A DNA stretch of 10,240 nucleotides from a bacterium (GTDB taxonomy: Bacteria; Bdellovibrionota_C; UBA2361; OMII01). Within the stretch, counting starts at the first letter, position 1, and every line of letters begins with the position of its first letter. The notes beneath the pieces were generated by a model. That model did not search any database. It was given only the letters and a program-made list of their open reading frames with translations, and was not told the origin of the DNA. The translations under genes and the position numbers were made by a program. The stretch is from positions 1 to 10,240 of the forward strand of contig JAFMIS010000058.1 in the NCBI GenBank assembly GCA_017853915.1, in the 5' to 3' direction. This document shows, in pieces, positions 1 through 6,330 of the stretch.

Positions 1-62
1 GCGTCAACGGTAATGGACGATACCACGCCCGCATAAACGTGGTTCTATATCTGAGAGGGCTT

Positions 63-1595
63 GTGATCTTAATTCTAGACTTCGGTTCCCAGTACACACA
101 GTTAATTGCTCGGCGTGTGAGAGAGCTTCAGGTGTACAGTGAGGTGCGTCCTTGCACCATCAGCCCATCTTCGGTGGACCTTTCATCGGTGAAGGGGATT
201 ATCCTATCGGGTGGGCCGGCCAGCGTCACGGACGCTGATGCTCCCGCTTTCGATCCCGAGTGGTTCTCGGTCGATCGCCCGATCCTCGGAATTTGCTACG
301 GCATGCAACTGATGGCACACCACTTCGGCGGAGCTCTCGGTCGCGGAGCCTCCCGCGAGTATGGACCCTCAACTATTACAGTCGAGGATGGCAGCGGACT
401 CTTTCAGTCGTGGTCTAAAGGAGAGCGTCTGGCTGTCTGGATGAGTCATGGTGATCACGTGGAGCGACTTCCCACGGGCTTCTCCACCTGCGCTTCAAGT
501 GTAGGAGCTCCGGTGGCAGCTATGCACAACACGCAGAAGAGGATGGCAGCGCTCCAATTCCATCCTGAGGTGGTCCATACACCGCAGGGAAAAACGATCC
601 TGCGGAACTTCGTGCTTGGAATCTGCGAGTGCAGTGGGGATTGGACCCCGGAAAACTTTATCGAGCAGTCCGTGAAGCGGATATCTGCTCAGGTTGGAAA
701 TACAGGCAAGGCTATATGTGCGCTCAGTGGCGGAGTCGACTCAACTGTAGCTGCTGTTCTGGTTGCGCGCGCGCTTAAAGAAAGGTTGTTTTGCTTCTTC
801 GTGGATACGGGACTCGGTCGCAAAAACGAAGCCGAGACCGTGATGAATCGATTGAGGGCACTCGATCTCAACGTTGAATTAGTTGACGCCCAGAGTCGGT
901 TTTTTGCTGGCCTCAAGGGAGTGACCGACCCTGAGCAGAAACGGAAGATTATTGGACGGCTCTTCATCGAGGTGTTCGAGGAACGCGCGAAGGCGATTCC
1001 AGGCGTGACGCATCTCGTTCAAGGCACGCTCTATCCTGATGTTATCGAGAGCGTTTCCGTTCGCGGCCCTTCGGCCACCATTAAAACTCATCACAACGTA
1101 GGTGGCCTTCCGGAGCGGCTAAAATTTTCGCTAATTGAGCCCTTTCGGGAGTTGTTTAAAGACGAGGTGAGAGCGCTTGGCCGAGAGCTTGAGATGCCTC
1201 AGGAGATCCTTCAGCGCCAACCCTTCCCGGGTCCTGGTCTTGCCGTTCGAGTTCTCGGGGAGGTCACTTCGGAGCGAGTCCGTGTATTACAGGAAGCGGA
1301 TCATATATTTCTGGAGGAGGTGCGCGCTGAGGGTCTATACCCATCTTTGTGGCAGACCTTCGCCGTTCTATTGCCTGTGCGCAGCGTTGGAGTGATGGGC
1401 GACGGTCGGACCTATGAAGAAGCGGTTGCTCTGCGGGCGGTACATTCAGAGGATGGTATGACCGCTGACTGGGCCTACCTGCCTGAGTCGCTCTTACGGC
1501 GCGTCAGCAACCGCATCGTTAATGAGGTTCGTGGCGTAAATCGGGTTGTTTTGGATATCTCAAGCAAGCCACCATCAACGATCGAATGGGAGTAA
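63..1595 (+). CDS. guaA: GMP synthase (glutamine-hydrolysing)
   Basis: Converts XMP to GMP using ATP and glutamine, the last step of de novo guanine nucleotide synthesis in the cytoplasm. With a GTG start at 63 the product has 510 residues, close to the family norm. Domain order is canonical. A class I glutamine amidotransferase comes first: nucleophile C78 in GICYGMQ, with H167 and E169 in LQFHPEV. It is followed by an ATP-pyrophosphatase domain with the P-loop SGGVDS at residues 222-227. The C-terminal dimerisation domain contains RQPFPGPGLAVRVLGE and ends in DISSKPPSTIEWE. The start at 63 is chosen because GAGAGG lies 4 nt upstream and the family normally begins just before ILDFGSQYTQ. An in-frame GTG at 39 would add eight residues, and the frame stays open to the left window edge. 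No guaB is visible. Identification is essentially certain; only the start is open. Confidence 0.97.
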   Translation: MILILDFGSQYTQLIARRVRELQVYSEVRPCTISPSSVDLSSVKGIILSGGPASVTDADAPAFDPEWFSVDRPILGICYGMQLMAHHFGGALGRGASREYGPSTITVEDGSGLFQSWSKGERLAVWMSHGDHVERLPTGFSTCASSVGAPVAAMHNTQKRMAALQFHPEVVHTPQGKTILRNFVLGICECSGDWTPENFIEQSVKRISAQVGNTGKAICALSGGVDSTVAAVLVARALKERLFCFFVDTGLGRKNEAETVMNRLRALDLNVELVDAQSRFFAGLKGVTDPEQKRKIIGRLFIEVFEERAKAIPGVTHLVQGTLYPDVIESVSVRGPSATIKTHHNVGGLPERLKFSLIEPFRELFKDEVRALGRELEMPQEILQRQPFPGPGLAVRVLGEVTSERVRVLQEADHIFLEEVRAEGLYPSLWQTFAVLLPVRSVGVMGDGRTYEEAVALRAVHSEDGMTADWAYLPESLLRRVSNRIVNEVRGVNRVVLDISSKPPSTIEWE

Positions 1596-1723
1596 GATCC
1601 CGGGTGGGATGCTAATCTATAGTAGTTTCTTACGTGCATACGAGTGGCTGGCTCCTATGTAGCGCATCGATGTGGTTCGGCGTGCCGTTGTAGCAGGGTT
1701 GCAACGATCAAAAACCGGAGAGC

Positions 1724-1770
1724 CTTGTCCGAGTCTCATCCGCCACTCGGGGCAAGACCGCAATTTTTTT
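1724..1770 (+). terminator. Candidate terminator downstream of guaA
   Basis: CTTG (1724-1727) pairs with CAAG (1753-1756), and CCGAGT (1729-1734) pairs perfectly with ACTCGG (1745-1750) around a 10-nt loop. The two stems are joined through one possible T-G wobble and a bulged G. Seven T residues follow at 1764-1770. The 7-nt gap between stem and T run is larger than in a textbook intrinsic terminator, and the site is about 130 nt past the guaA stop, so the call is tentative. Confidence 0.4.
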
Positions 1771-1811
1771 CGACCTCTGTGCCAGGGCTATAGGTAAACT
1801 AAGACACTTGA

Positions 1812-1825
1812 AGCGCACATGCGCT
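1812..1825. repeat. Short inverted repeat after secreted-protein gene
   Basis: AGCGCA and TGCGCT form a perfect 6-bp inverted repeat around two central bases. It lies about 52 nt beyond the stop of the minus-strand secreted-protein gene. It could act in 3'-end formation for that transcript, but no T run follows on the minus strand, so it may be chance. Confidence 0.3.
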
Positions 1826-1876
1826 ATTTGAACAATGTAGCCTGGGAGGTGGCCGATCTTACGAGGACCTTGAAGA

Positions 1877-2959
1877 TCAGCTCTGACAGGAGTTGGACGC
1901 CTTGAGTACACAGATCGTCTGAACGGTGCTCTGGACTGGGAGTGATGTGTAGTTCAAACGATTCGATTCACCGTACTTACACACCCACCCATTACCATCC
2001 CGCCGGTCCCATACTTTCGTTGTATTCCAGCCACCGAGCGAGCAGCTGCCCGTAAGCGGTTCGTACCCTGGCGGGCAGCTCACGGGGAACTCATCGGAGA
2101 AGCCATTGCCTCCAATTAGGAAGATCTCGGACACAACCGTTTTAGTGCTCGTAGTCAGCTTCAACGAGTTGGTCTTGTCCTTAATGCAGTAGGCGGTGAC
2201 AAGGCTGCCCACGGGGAAAGTCTTCCCAGCGTATGCTTGGCGGTTGGACTCAGCGTAGCCGCAGGTCCAGCCATTCCCGTCGGAGATGTCGGTTGTCTTG
2301 GTCGTATTCCATCCACCGATCGAGCAAGAACCTCCCGCGAGCTGGAATCCAGACGGACAATCGACGTGATGTTTATCCGGATAGTGGCAGTTTCCGGACT
2401 CGTCAATCGTGCAGTTAAGCGTTTTGTAGTCCGATACGGTCTGCACTTCCACAAGCGCCGAGTTATCTTCGATACAAGTCACATAAACATAGCTATCCAC
2501 GGGGAAGCTCTGCCCCGCGTACGTCGGTCGGTTGGATTCTGCATAGCTACAGACCCATCCATTGCCGCTAATCGAATCCCCGACAACCGTTGTATTCCAT
2601 CCCCCAATGGAACACCCTCCACCGATGGGTCGGAAGCCTGAAGGACAGGAAATGGTGTGTGTGGGATAGAAGCAATTTCCCGAGGCGTCGATCGAACAAT
2701 TCATCCATTGTCTGTCCGCAACGTACTGAATCTGTGGTACACGACCGGTGTTCTCACACGGGATGGTGGTTGGTGTTGCGGATGCCACAAGCGGGGCGCC
2801 TGCCTCCCCACCATCTGGAATCTGCGCTGAAACCATCGACCCATCCGACAGCGCCACGTAGAGGCCCCCCAACAACAGCATAAAAGCCGAAGCCGACACA
2901 CATCTGGCTCTCAATGACCCAAGCGAGGATAGATTTGTGGATAGATTGCGGGTTCTCAC
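1877..2959 (-). CDS. Exported protein with three cysteine-rich repeats
   Basis: I do not recognise this 360-residue protein. The N terminus is a Sec-type signal peptide: a basic stretch (MRTRNLS...RAR), a hydrophobic core at about residues 21-37, and a likely signal peptidase I cut after VSA (residue 45). The mature part contains three repeats spaced 92-96 residues apart. Each contains CPxG(F/Y), then GGxCSxGGWNTT or close variants, GNGW(V/T)C, and ESNR. Repeats 1 and 2 have six aligned cysteines (88, 96, 105, 116, 137, 162 and 183, 191, 201, 212, 233, 258). Repeat 3 keeps only the last four (295, 306, 327, 350). With C68 and C358 the mature chain has 18 cysteines, an even number that fits disulfide bonding outside the cytoplasm. 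The GTG start is well supported by AGGAGG 4 nt upstream. There is no lipobox, no C-terminal anchor and no catalytic motif that I can name. A structural or binding role at the surface or in the periplasm is inference. Confidence 0.85.
   Translation of the reverse strand: MRTRNLSTNLSSLGSLRARCVSASAFMLLLGGLYVALSDGSMVSAQIPDGGEAGAPLVASATPTTIPCENTGRVPQIQYVADRQWMNCSIDASGNCFYPTHTISCPSGFRPIGGGCSIGGWNTTVVGDSISGNGWVCSYAESNRPTYAGQSFPVDSYVYVTCIEDNSALVEVQTVSDYKTLNCTIDESGNCHYPDKHHVDCPSGFQLAGGSCSIGGWNTTKTTDISDGNGWTCGYAESNRQAYAGKTFPVGSLVTAYCIKDKTNSLKLTTSTKTVVSEIFLIGGNGFSDEFPVSCPPGYEPLTGSCSLGGWNTTKVWDRRDGNGWVCKYGESNRLNYTSLPVQSTVQTICVLKASNSCQS
1907..2710 (-). repeat. Three protein-level repeats of ~95 residues
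   Basis: The units lie at about 2471-2710 (residues 84-163), 2183-2425 (179-259) and 1907-2146 (272-351). The spacing of matching cysteines is 95-96 residues between units 1 and 2 and 92-94 between units 2 and 3. Units 1 and 2 are closer to each other than to unit 3, which has lost the first cysteine pair. This suggests an older duplication followed by a more recent one. Confidence 0.85.
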
Positions 2960-2962
2960 AAG

Positions 2963-2969
2963 ACCTCCT
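2963..2969 (-). promoter_or_regulatory. Strong Shine-Dalgarno site, secreted-protein gene
   Basis: Read on the minus strand this is AGGAGGT, the full anti-SD complement. AGGAGG ends 4 nt before the GTG at 2959, which fixes that GTG as the start despite its non-ATG codon. Confidence 0.8.
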
Positions 2970-3215
2970 GTTATGTCAGGGCGCTGCTACTCCTTTGAGG
3001 TGAAAGTGACACGAGCTCTGGAGTAACAAACGACCCACTAACAGTATCGGGTTATTTTTCTCCCTGCTGGAGTTCTCGGTTCTTAAAATCCTTTAATCTT
3101 TATTAATTGAGGGAATTTGATTATGCCCGAGATGCACCAATCTAATTGATTCAACAGCTTTTTTTAAATCACAAAAGACTCATAAATTCTCGGAGTATAA
3201 CCCAGGGATCAGATC

Positions 3216-3276
3216 ATAGTGATGTGCAAAAATCCGTGCCAGTGAAACTTGCAATGCTGTTGCCGTAAATCACTAT
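3216..3276. repeat. 8-bp inverted repeat with internal small hairpin
   Basis: ATAGTGAT (3216-3223) and ATCACTAT (3269-3276) are perfect reverse complements 45 nt apart. Between them GCAA (3251-3254) can pair with TTGC (3260-3263). The arrangement could be a paired operator or a small structured leader for the gene starting at 3380. I compared it by eye with cyclic-di-GMP and cobalamin riboswitch patterns and saw no match. Confidence 0.35.
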
Positions 3277-3379
3277 AGGGTATTGTTTTTATAAGCGTCC
3301 GTGAGTCGGTAGCATTTTTTAAAAGACGGGATTTCGCTACGGATCTTTGTAACAATCCATAATTGAGCAGGAGTGCGAC

Positions 3380-3592
3380 GTGGCTGAAGAGAGTTGGACC
3401 CGATGTATCGAGGTGAGAGGACAATCATTCACCCTAGTCTTTATCCGACGCCCCTTCCGCGAGGGACTTGAGGTTCGGATAGAGACGCCATGGGGACTTA
3501 TATCAGTCCCAGAGCTAGGACTCGGCGAGCAAGCATTGATCGAGCGCGCCCGATCAATACTGGAGGGTGAATTGGCGCGACGCGGGCAGTAA
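3380..3592 (+). CDS. Small orphan protein, 70 residues
   Basis: Not recognised. The product has an N-terminal half rich in alternating hydrophobic residues (SFTLVFIRRPF, LEVRIETPWGLISV), which suggests a small beta-sheet. It ends in a charged amphipathic helix from about residue 47 (EQALIERARSILEGELARR). It has no signal peptide or membrane segment, and one cysteine at position 9. The GTG start is supported by AGGAG at 3369-3373, 6 nt upstream. The 3' third of the gene carries two perfect inverted repeats, the second of which spans the stop codon. The gene converges with the 80-residue gene on the opposite strand. I consider it a real gene because of the ribosome binding site and its placement, but its function is unknown. 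Confidence 0.7.
   Translation: MAEESWTRCIEVRGQSFTLVFIRRPFREGLEVRIETPWGLISVPELGLGEQALIERARSILEGELARRGQ
3535..3558. repeat. 8-bp inverted repeat inside small gene
   Basis: ATTGATCG (3535-3542) and CGATCAAT (3551-3558) are perfect reverse complements around the 8-nt loop AGCGCGCC. The repeat lies in the coding sequence of the 70-residue gene, 15 nt before the larger hairpin at 3573-3607, so the 3' end of the mRNA can form two hairpins in a row. Confidence 0.5.
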
Positions 3593-3607
3593 GGCTGCGT
3601 CGCGCCA
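3573..3607. terminator. GC-rich hairpin at convergent gene ends
   Basis: TGGCGCGACGC (3573-3583) pairs perfectly with GCGTCGCGCCA (3597-3607), giving an 11-bp stem with 9 G-C pairs and a 13-nt loop. The stop codon of the 70-residue gene (3590-3592) lies in the loop. No T run follows on either strand, so it is not a standard intrinsic terminator. Its position between converging genes suggests a bidirectional transcript end or an RNA-stabilising structure. Confidence 0.5.
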
Positions 3608-3642
3608 GGAGTCGTACACTCGGGGTTCGAGCCGTAACGCGC

Positions 3643-3885
3643 CTAAGCGGTGATGTTAAGCCCGTTGAGCCCTGACTTCTTAGCTGAGGCCACCTCAGTT
3701 ATTTTATCTTCCTCGTCGCCATCGTGTGGCTTCTCGGGAACGAACGGGCGATCCTGACTGTGAGAATTATCTTCCCGATCCCGATTCAGAGCGTCGTCTG
3801 ATTTGTCAACGATGTGGTTGGCGATCCTACGACCATTCCTGTCCAGAATGGACGTAATCGTAAAGGTTGTACGTTCTATCTTCAT
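3643..3885 (-). CDS. Small hydrophilic orphan protein, 80 residues
   Basis: Not recognised. The first ~25 residues (MKIERTTFTITSILDRNGRRIANHIV) look like a beta-hairpin. The rest is strongly charged and probably disordered (DDALNRDREDNSHSQDRPF, HDGDEEDK), followed by a short tail ending in GLNGLNITA. It has no cysteine, signal peptide or membrane segment. The ATG start is well supported: GGAGGG reads at 3897-3892 on the minus strand, 6 nt upstream. This strong ribosome binding site is the main reason to call the gene real. The composition would fit a small binding partner or regulator, but that is a guess. No neighbour suggests a pathway. Confidence 0.65.
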   Translation of the reverse strand: MKIERTTFTITSILDRNGRRIANHIVDKSDDALNRDREDNSHSQDRPFVPEKPHDGDEEDKITEVASAKKSGLNGLNITA

Positions 3886-3891
3886 ATTGTG

Positions 3892-3897
3892 CCCTCC
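3892..3897 (-). promoter_or_regulatory. Shine-Dalgarno site for the 80-residue gene
   Basis: Read on the minus strand this is GGAGGG, 6 nt before the ATG at 3885. It is the key evidence that this short frame is translated. Confidence 0.7.
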
Positions 3898-3909
3898 GTG
3901 GCAATGTAA

Positions 3910-4005
3910 GCGGTTGCTACCGCGATGAGGGAATAATCCTTCTCCCTACACAGGAATCTTCGACACCCCGGCCTAAAATCTTAAGCCAAAATTTGAGGCA
4001 GCCTC
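3910..4005. repeat. Two short dyads in the 3886-4111 gap
   Basis: The 226-nt gap between divergent genes holds GCGGT/ACCGC (3910-3914 with 3919-3923, loop TGCT) and GAGGC/GCCTC (3995-3999 with 4001-4005, one central base). The second is compact enough to be an operator for either gene. Neither matches a site I know. Confidence 0.25.
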
Positions 4006-4111
4006 GAGTCCGGCCTTGCGACCAGTGTAAGCTCTTGTTTGCTCGTCGGTTTTAGCATGAAAAGGCGAGTCGTTAGGGGCGGATTAGCCCAATATCCTCA
4101 AGAAATTAGGC

Positions 4112-4576
4112 GTGTCAGCCGTACCACCTAACAGGGGTGAGTTTATCGAGCCCCTCCTGCGATACCTATCAGACAAGGAAAGCATCTACATATCTATGGC
4201 AACACGTGACAAGAGAAATACTGCGATTTACACCGCTTTCGATGATTATGACGCCGGTGACCTTCCGGTGCCTGAGAAGAGCCTACTGAGGGCAATCTTG
4301 CTTAACGCCATCGCCGACATGAATCGGAATGATGAGAATTCTCGACGGGCGAAGGATTACTTCCTCAGTCGGGAGGACGATTACATATTTTCATTTCAAG
4401 CGATCTGCTCCTATTTGCAGATCAATCCGCACCACATCTTGATATTAGTGGGATTGGAAGAGGGGCCGAAGAGGAGGACGCAGGAGACACAGATCGTGGA
4501 CTCCGATTCCCCCGAGCTAGGCGTATCACACGACGCCGGAGCGACCGGTTCCTCGGAAGAGATCAAGAACGTATAA
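4112..4576 (+). CDS. Putative regulator with small helical domain
   Basis: A 154-residue protein. Residues about 58-116 follow a pattern I associate with a small domain found in many uncharacterised putative regulators of deltaproteobacteria-like lineages. It has a helix like LLRAILLNAIADMNR, then RRAKDYFLSREDDYIFSFQAICSYL, then a short helix after INPHHIL. The core signature is 'A-x-x-(Y/W)-(F/L)-x-S ... (I/P)FSF-x-x-(I/V)C-x-x-L-x-I-x-P'. The segment FSF to HHIL has the look of a helix-turn-helix, so nucleic acid binding is possible but unproven. The N terminus is variable, and the last ~35 residues are acidic and probably disordered. The GTG start at 4112 has no convincing Shine-Dalgarno sequence; AGG is only 1 nt away. 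It is followed after 131 nt by a hydrolase gene on the same strand. The family link is from memory of the pattern, not a search. Confidence 0.65.
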   Translation: MSAVPPNRGEFIEPLLRYLSDKESIYISMATRDKRNTAIYTAFDDYDAGDLPVPEKSLLRAILLNAIADMNRNDENSRRAKDYFLSREDDYIFSFQAICSYLQINPHHILILVGLEEGPKRRTQETQIVDSDSPELGVSHDAGATGSSEEIKNV

Positions 4577-4707
4577 GAGCACAGAGCGACCCCGCTAGAG
4601 TCGACTGAGATCTCGCCGTGCTTTCGGACCGCTCGCCGCGGTACATTGAGGCTTGCTGCTTAAGGCCACACTAGCGTTACCCTCTCAAGCGCGTTACTGT
4701 TCCCGGT

Positions 4708-5364
4708 ATGAAGCGCGATGCCAACTCAGTGGAAGTAGATGATGTCGGACTGGCCTTCAATTATCGTCTCTCGGAAGATCAAGCGGCTCCCCTTGTTGTA
4801 TTTGTTCACGGGCGCGCAGGCGATCGGAACGTCATGTGGACCTTCGAGCGATGCGTACCACCCTCGTGGTCTATTGTGAGTTTTCAGGCCTTTTTGCCAG
4901 ATGACCTTGGGGGATGGAGCTGGTGGCATATGACTCAAGAGGGGTCGTCGCGTGCCGCGATCATGGAAGCCTGCCGAAGACTCGAACATGCCCTGGAGCG
5001 ATTTCGGGTACGTTTCTCTCTGCAGCCACGAATAATTTTGGGTTGCGGATTCTCGCAGGGGGCCGTGCTGGTCTCCGCCGCTGGCTTGTCAGGTTTGATC
5101 CAGTTTAATGGTTTAGCCATCCTGGCCGGTTTTGCTCTACTCCCGAAGGAGGACATGGTTAGTTCCTCGATGCCCCAGAGCGTTTTTGTCGCCCACGGGA
5201 CCAAAGACGAGATTATTTCAGTTGATAGGACCCGTAATTCCATAACGGCGATAAGATCTCTCGGAATTCCAGTCAATTATGTCGAGGAGGAGGTAGGGCA
5301 TAAAGTCGGCATTCAGGGCACTAGGGGGCTACGGGATTGGTTTTTTGAGTGGGATCGAGGTTAG
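4708..5364 (+). CDS. Alpha/beta-hydrolase, carboxylesterase-like
   Basis: A 218-residue serine hydrolase resembling the small carboxylesterase/lysophospholipase branch (YpfH-like) of the alpha/beta-hydrolase fold. An early FVHGRAGD at residues 32-39 gives the oxyanion-hole strand and HG motif. The nucleophile is S116 in GFSQGA. The catalytic acid is probably D167 in HGTKDEI, and the base H198 in EVGHKV. Spacing and length fit the family, and there is no signal peptide, so it is probably cytoplasmic. The substrate cannot be read from sequence; short acyl esters are typical of relatives. The ATG at 4708 has no Shine-Dalgarno sequence, but the frame offers no better start before the first conserved strand. 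It lies 131 nt after the putative regulator gene and 60 nt before the flagellin-like gene, so co-transcription is possible. Confidence 0.85.
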   Translation: MKRDANSVEVDDVGLAFNYRLSEDQAAPLVVFVHGRAGDRNVMWTFERCVPPSWSIVSFQAFLPDDLGGWSWWHMTQEGSSRAAIMEACRRLEHALERFRVRFSLQPRIILGCGFSQGAVLVSAAGLSGLIQFNGLAILAGFALLPKEDMVSSSMPQSVFVAHGTKDEIISVDRTRNSITAIRSLGIPVNYVEEEVGHKVGIQGTRGLRDWFFEWDRG

Positions 5365-5424
5365 TAGCAACCAGCCGGCGTTGCCCTCATCTTAGTTAGT
5401 AGAAGCGCTATTTTGCTAAATACC

Positions 5425-6330
5425 ATGAGCCTCACTAGTCTCGACCAAGTGATAAACACCGGGTTTGTCCAGAAGCTTGTAAAAGCTTCAGGCCAGAAGT
5501 CCACGTCGCCAGCGACGAGCTCGGGCAGTAGTGCGGCTGATGGGCAGGCTCTCTATACATCGTTGCGTGTTGGAGCGAAGTCATTTTCGATGGGAGTCCA
5601 ACTCCTTAATCGAGGCATTTCAGTAATCAATGTGTCACTCGATTTGAACCAGAAGCTTCTCTCTATCGTTAACGGGATTGAGCGACTGGTTGACCGCGCC
5701 AACAAAGGCAACCTCTCCGCCTCTTCATCGAAGGAGTATCGTAGTAGGCTTGATATGCTCACGCGTAGTTTTGACGCGATTGTGAAGAAAGCCGACGCTA
5801 GCGATATAAATCCCCTCGATGTAACAGAGCTTGAGAGGACGCTCGTCAGCGCTGGGCTCGATAAGGAGAAGATCGGCGAGTTGGCGACTATGCTTAAGAA
5901 GATAGCCTCTCCTGGCAAGGCGATCACTGATTCTAATGGAAACGTGATCTCGGATGGATCTCCACTCCCTGTGGAGGATATCCGACGTCAGCTGCAAGCC
6001 GCTATCTTTGATGAGGATGAACCCTCGGATGACCGATCCGGCTTTTTCTCGCGCGCGAGAAGCAAGCTGCGAGACGTAAAGTCGCTGCTTGAGACAAACA
6101 TCAAGGCGATCGAGCGAACTCGGGATTTTGTGAAGGTTAATTTGGACCTGGTGCGCGCCACAGGGTTGGCCCTGCTTGATGTTTCTAATTCTATGACAGG
6201 CAGGGAGAGCGCTGAGGAGCTTGCCGCTCAGGTCCGCAGTGCCATCCGCGCCTCAGCGCCTGGGGCCCTTTCTCAAGCTGGCCACCTTAACGGGGTATTG
6301 GTAGCAAGCTTGGCACAGTCGTCTGAGTAG
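5425..6330 (+). CDS. Flagellin-like helical protein
   Basis: A 301-residue, largely helical protein without a signal peptide, as expected for flagellar-type export substrates. Residues about 41-123 resemble the N-terminal D0/D1 helices of flagellin: a GIS... segment, then repeated hydrophobic heptads (LLSIVNGIERLVDRANKGNL), then a spaced YRSRLDMLTRSFDAIVKKA. Residues about 211-298 resemble the flagellin C-terminal helices, ending in SAIRASAPGALSQAGHLNGV, close in pattern to the usual 'QA...AN...V.SLL' end. The middle (~125-205) is acidic and may form the exposed domain. It lacks the usual N-terminal 'NTN...' opening, so it may be a divergent flagellin, hook-associated protein or unrelated coiled coil. 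The ATG at 5425 is preferred; a TTG at 5413 would add four residues, and neither has a Shine-Dalgarno sequence. No flagellar gene is adjacent. The resemblance was judged by eye. Confidence 0.5.
   Translation: MSLTSLDQVINTGFVQKLVKASGQKSTSPATSSGSSAADGQALYTSLRVGAKSFSMGVQLLNRGISVINVSLDLNQKLLSIVNGIERLVDRANKGNLSASSSKEYRSRLDMLTRSFDAIVKKADASDINPLDVTELERTLVSAGLDKEKIGELATMLKKIASPGKAITDSNGNVISDGSPLPVEDIRRQLQAAIFDEDEPSDDRSGFFSRARSKLRDVKSLLETNIKAIERTRDFVKVNLDLVRATGLALLDVSNSMTGRESAEELAAQVRSAIRASAPGALSQAGHLNGVLVASLAQSSE
5472..5489 (+). repeat. Hairpin early in the flagellin-like gene
   Basis: GAAGCTT (5472-5478) and AAGCTTC (5483-5489) are perfect reverse complements around a GTAA loop, starting 47 nt after the ATG. 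A 10-mer containing the left arm (CCAGAAGCTT, 5469-5478) recurs at 5649-5658; both copies encode Q-K-L. This may be chance from repeated codon choice. Confidence 0.35.

Larger units (their letters stand above)
1596..1876. other. Intergenic region between convergent genes
   Basis: This is a 281-nt space between the guaA stop and the stop of the opposite-strand secreted-protein gene. I see no credible coding frame and no tRNA. It holds two inverted repeats, listed separately (1724-1756 followed by a T run, and 1812-1825). A weak ATCCC/GGGAT stem (1597-1601 with 1606-1610) directly follows the guaA stop but has no T run. Confidence 0.6.
2960..3379. other. AT-rich divergent intergenic region
   Basis: This 420-nt gap lies between two divergently transcribed genes and must carry both promoters. 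It is visibly richer in A and T than the flanking genes, with runs such as seven or more T at about 3159-3166 and a T6-A4 stretch near 3315-3324. I cannot pick a convincing -35/-10 pair for either direction. The notable element is an inverted repeat at 3216-3276, listed separately. I see no open frame with a ribosome binding site inside it. Confidence 0.6.

Noticed and set aside
1..36. Frame ending in TAA at 34-36 that could be the tail of an upstream gene such as guaB
   Set aside because: Only 11 codons are visible and they do not resemble the C terminus of IMP dehydrogenase; too little to support a gene.
1708..1911. 67-residue minus-strand frame in the gap after guaA
   Set aside because: It overlaps the end of the secreted-protein gene and the candidate terminator, and has no ribosome binding site or protein-like pattern.
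2237..2641. 134-residue + strand open frame opposite the secreted-protein gene
   Set aside because: It is antisense to a well-supported gene with signal peptide and repeats, has no ribosome binding site, and its length follows from the GC-biased repeats.
3216..3300. Possible riboswitch upstream of the 70-residue gene
   Set aside because: Compared by eye with cyclic-di-GMP and cobalamin riboswitch consensus; the conserved boxes are absent. Kept only as an inverted repeat.
3626..3636. GGTTCGAGCC, resembling a tRNA T-loop
   Set aside because: The flanking bases do not form a T stem, and no anticodon arm, D arm or acceptor pairing is present upstream.
4577..4707. Possible terminator hairpin (GAGCAC near 4577 with GTGCTT near 4618)
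   Set aside because: The arms are about 35 nt apart, need a wobble pair, and have no real T run; too weak to list.
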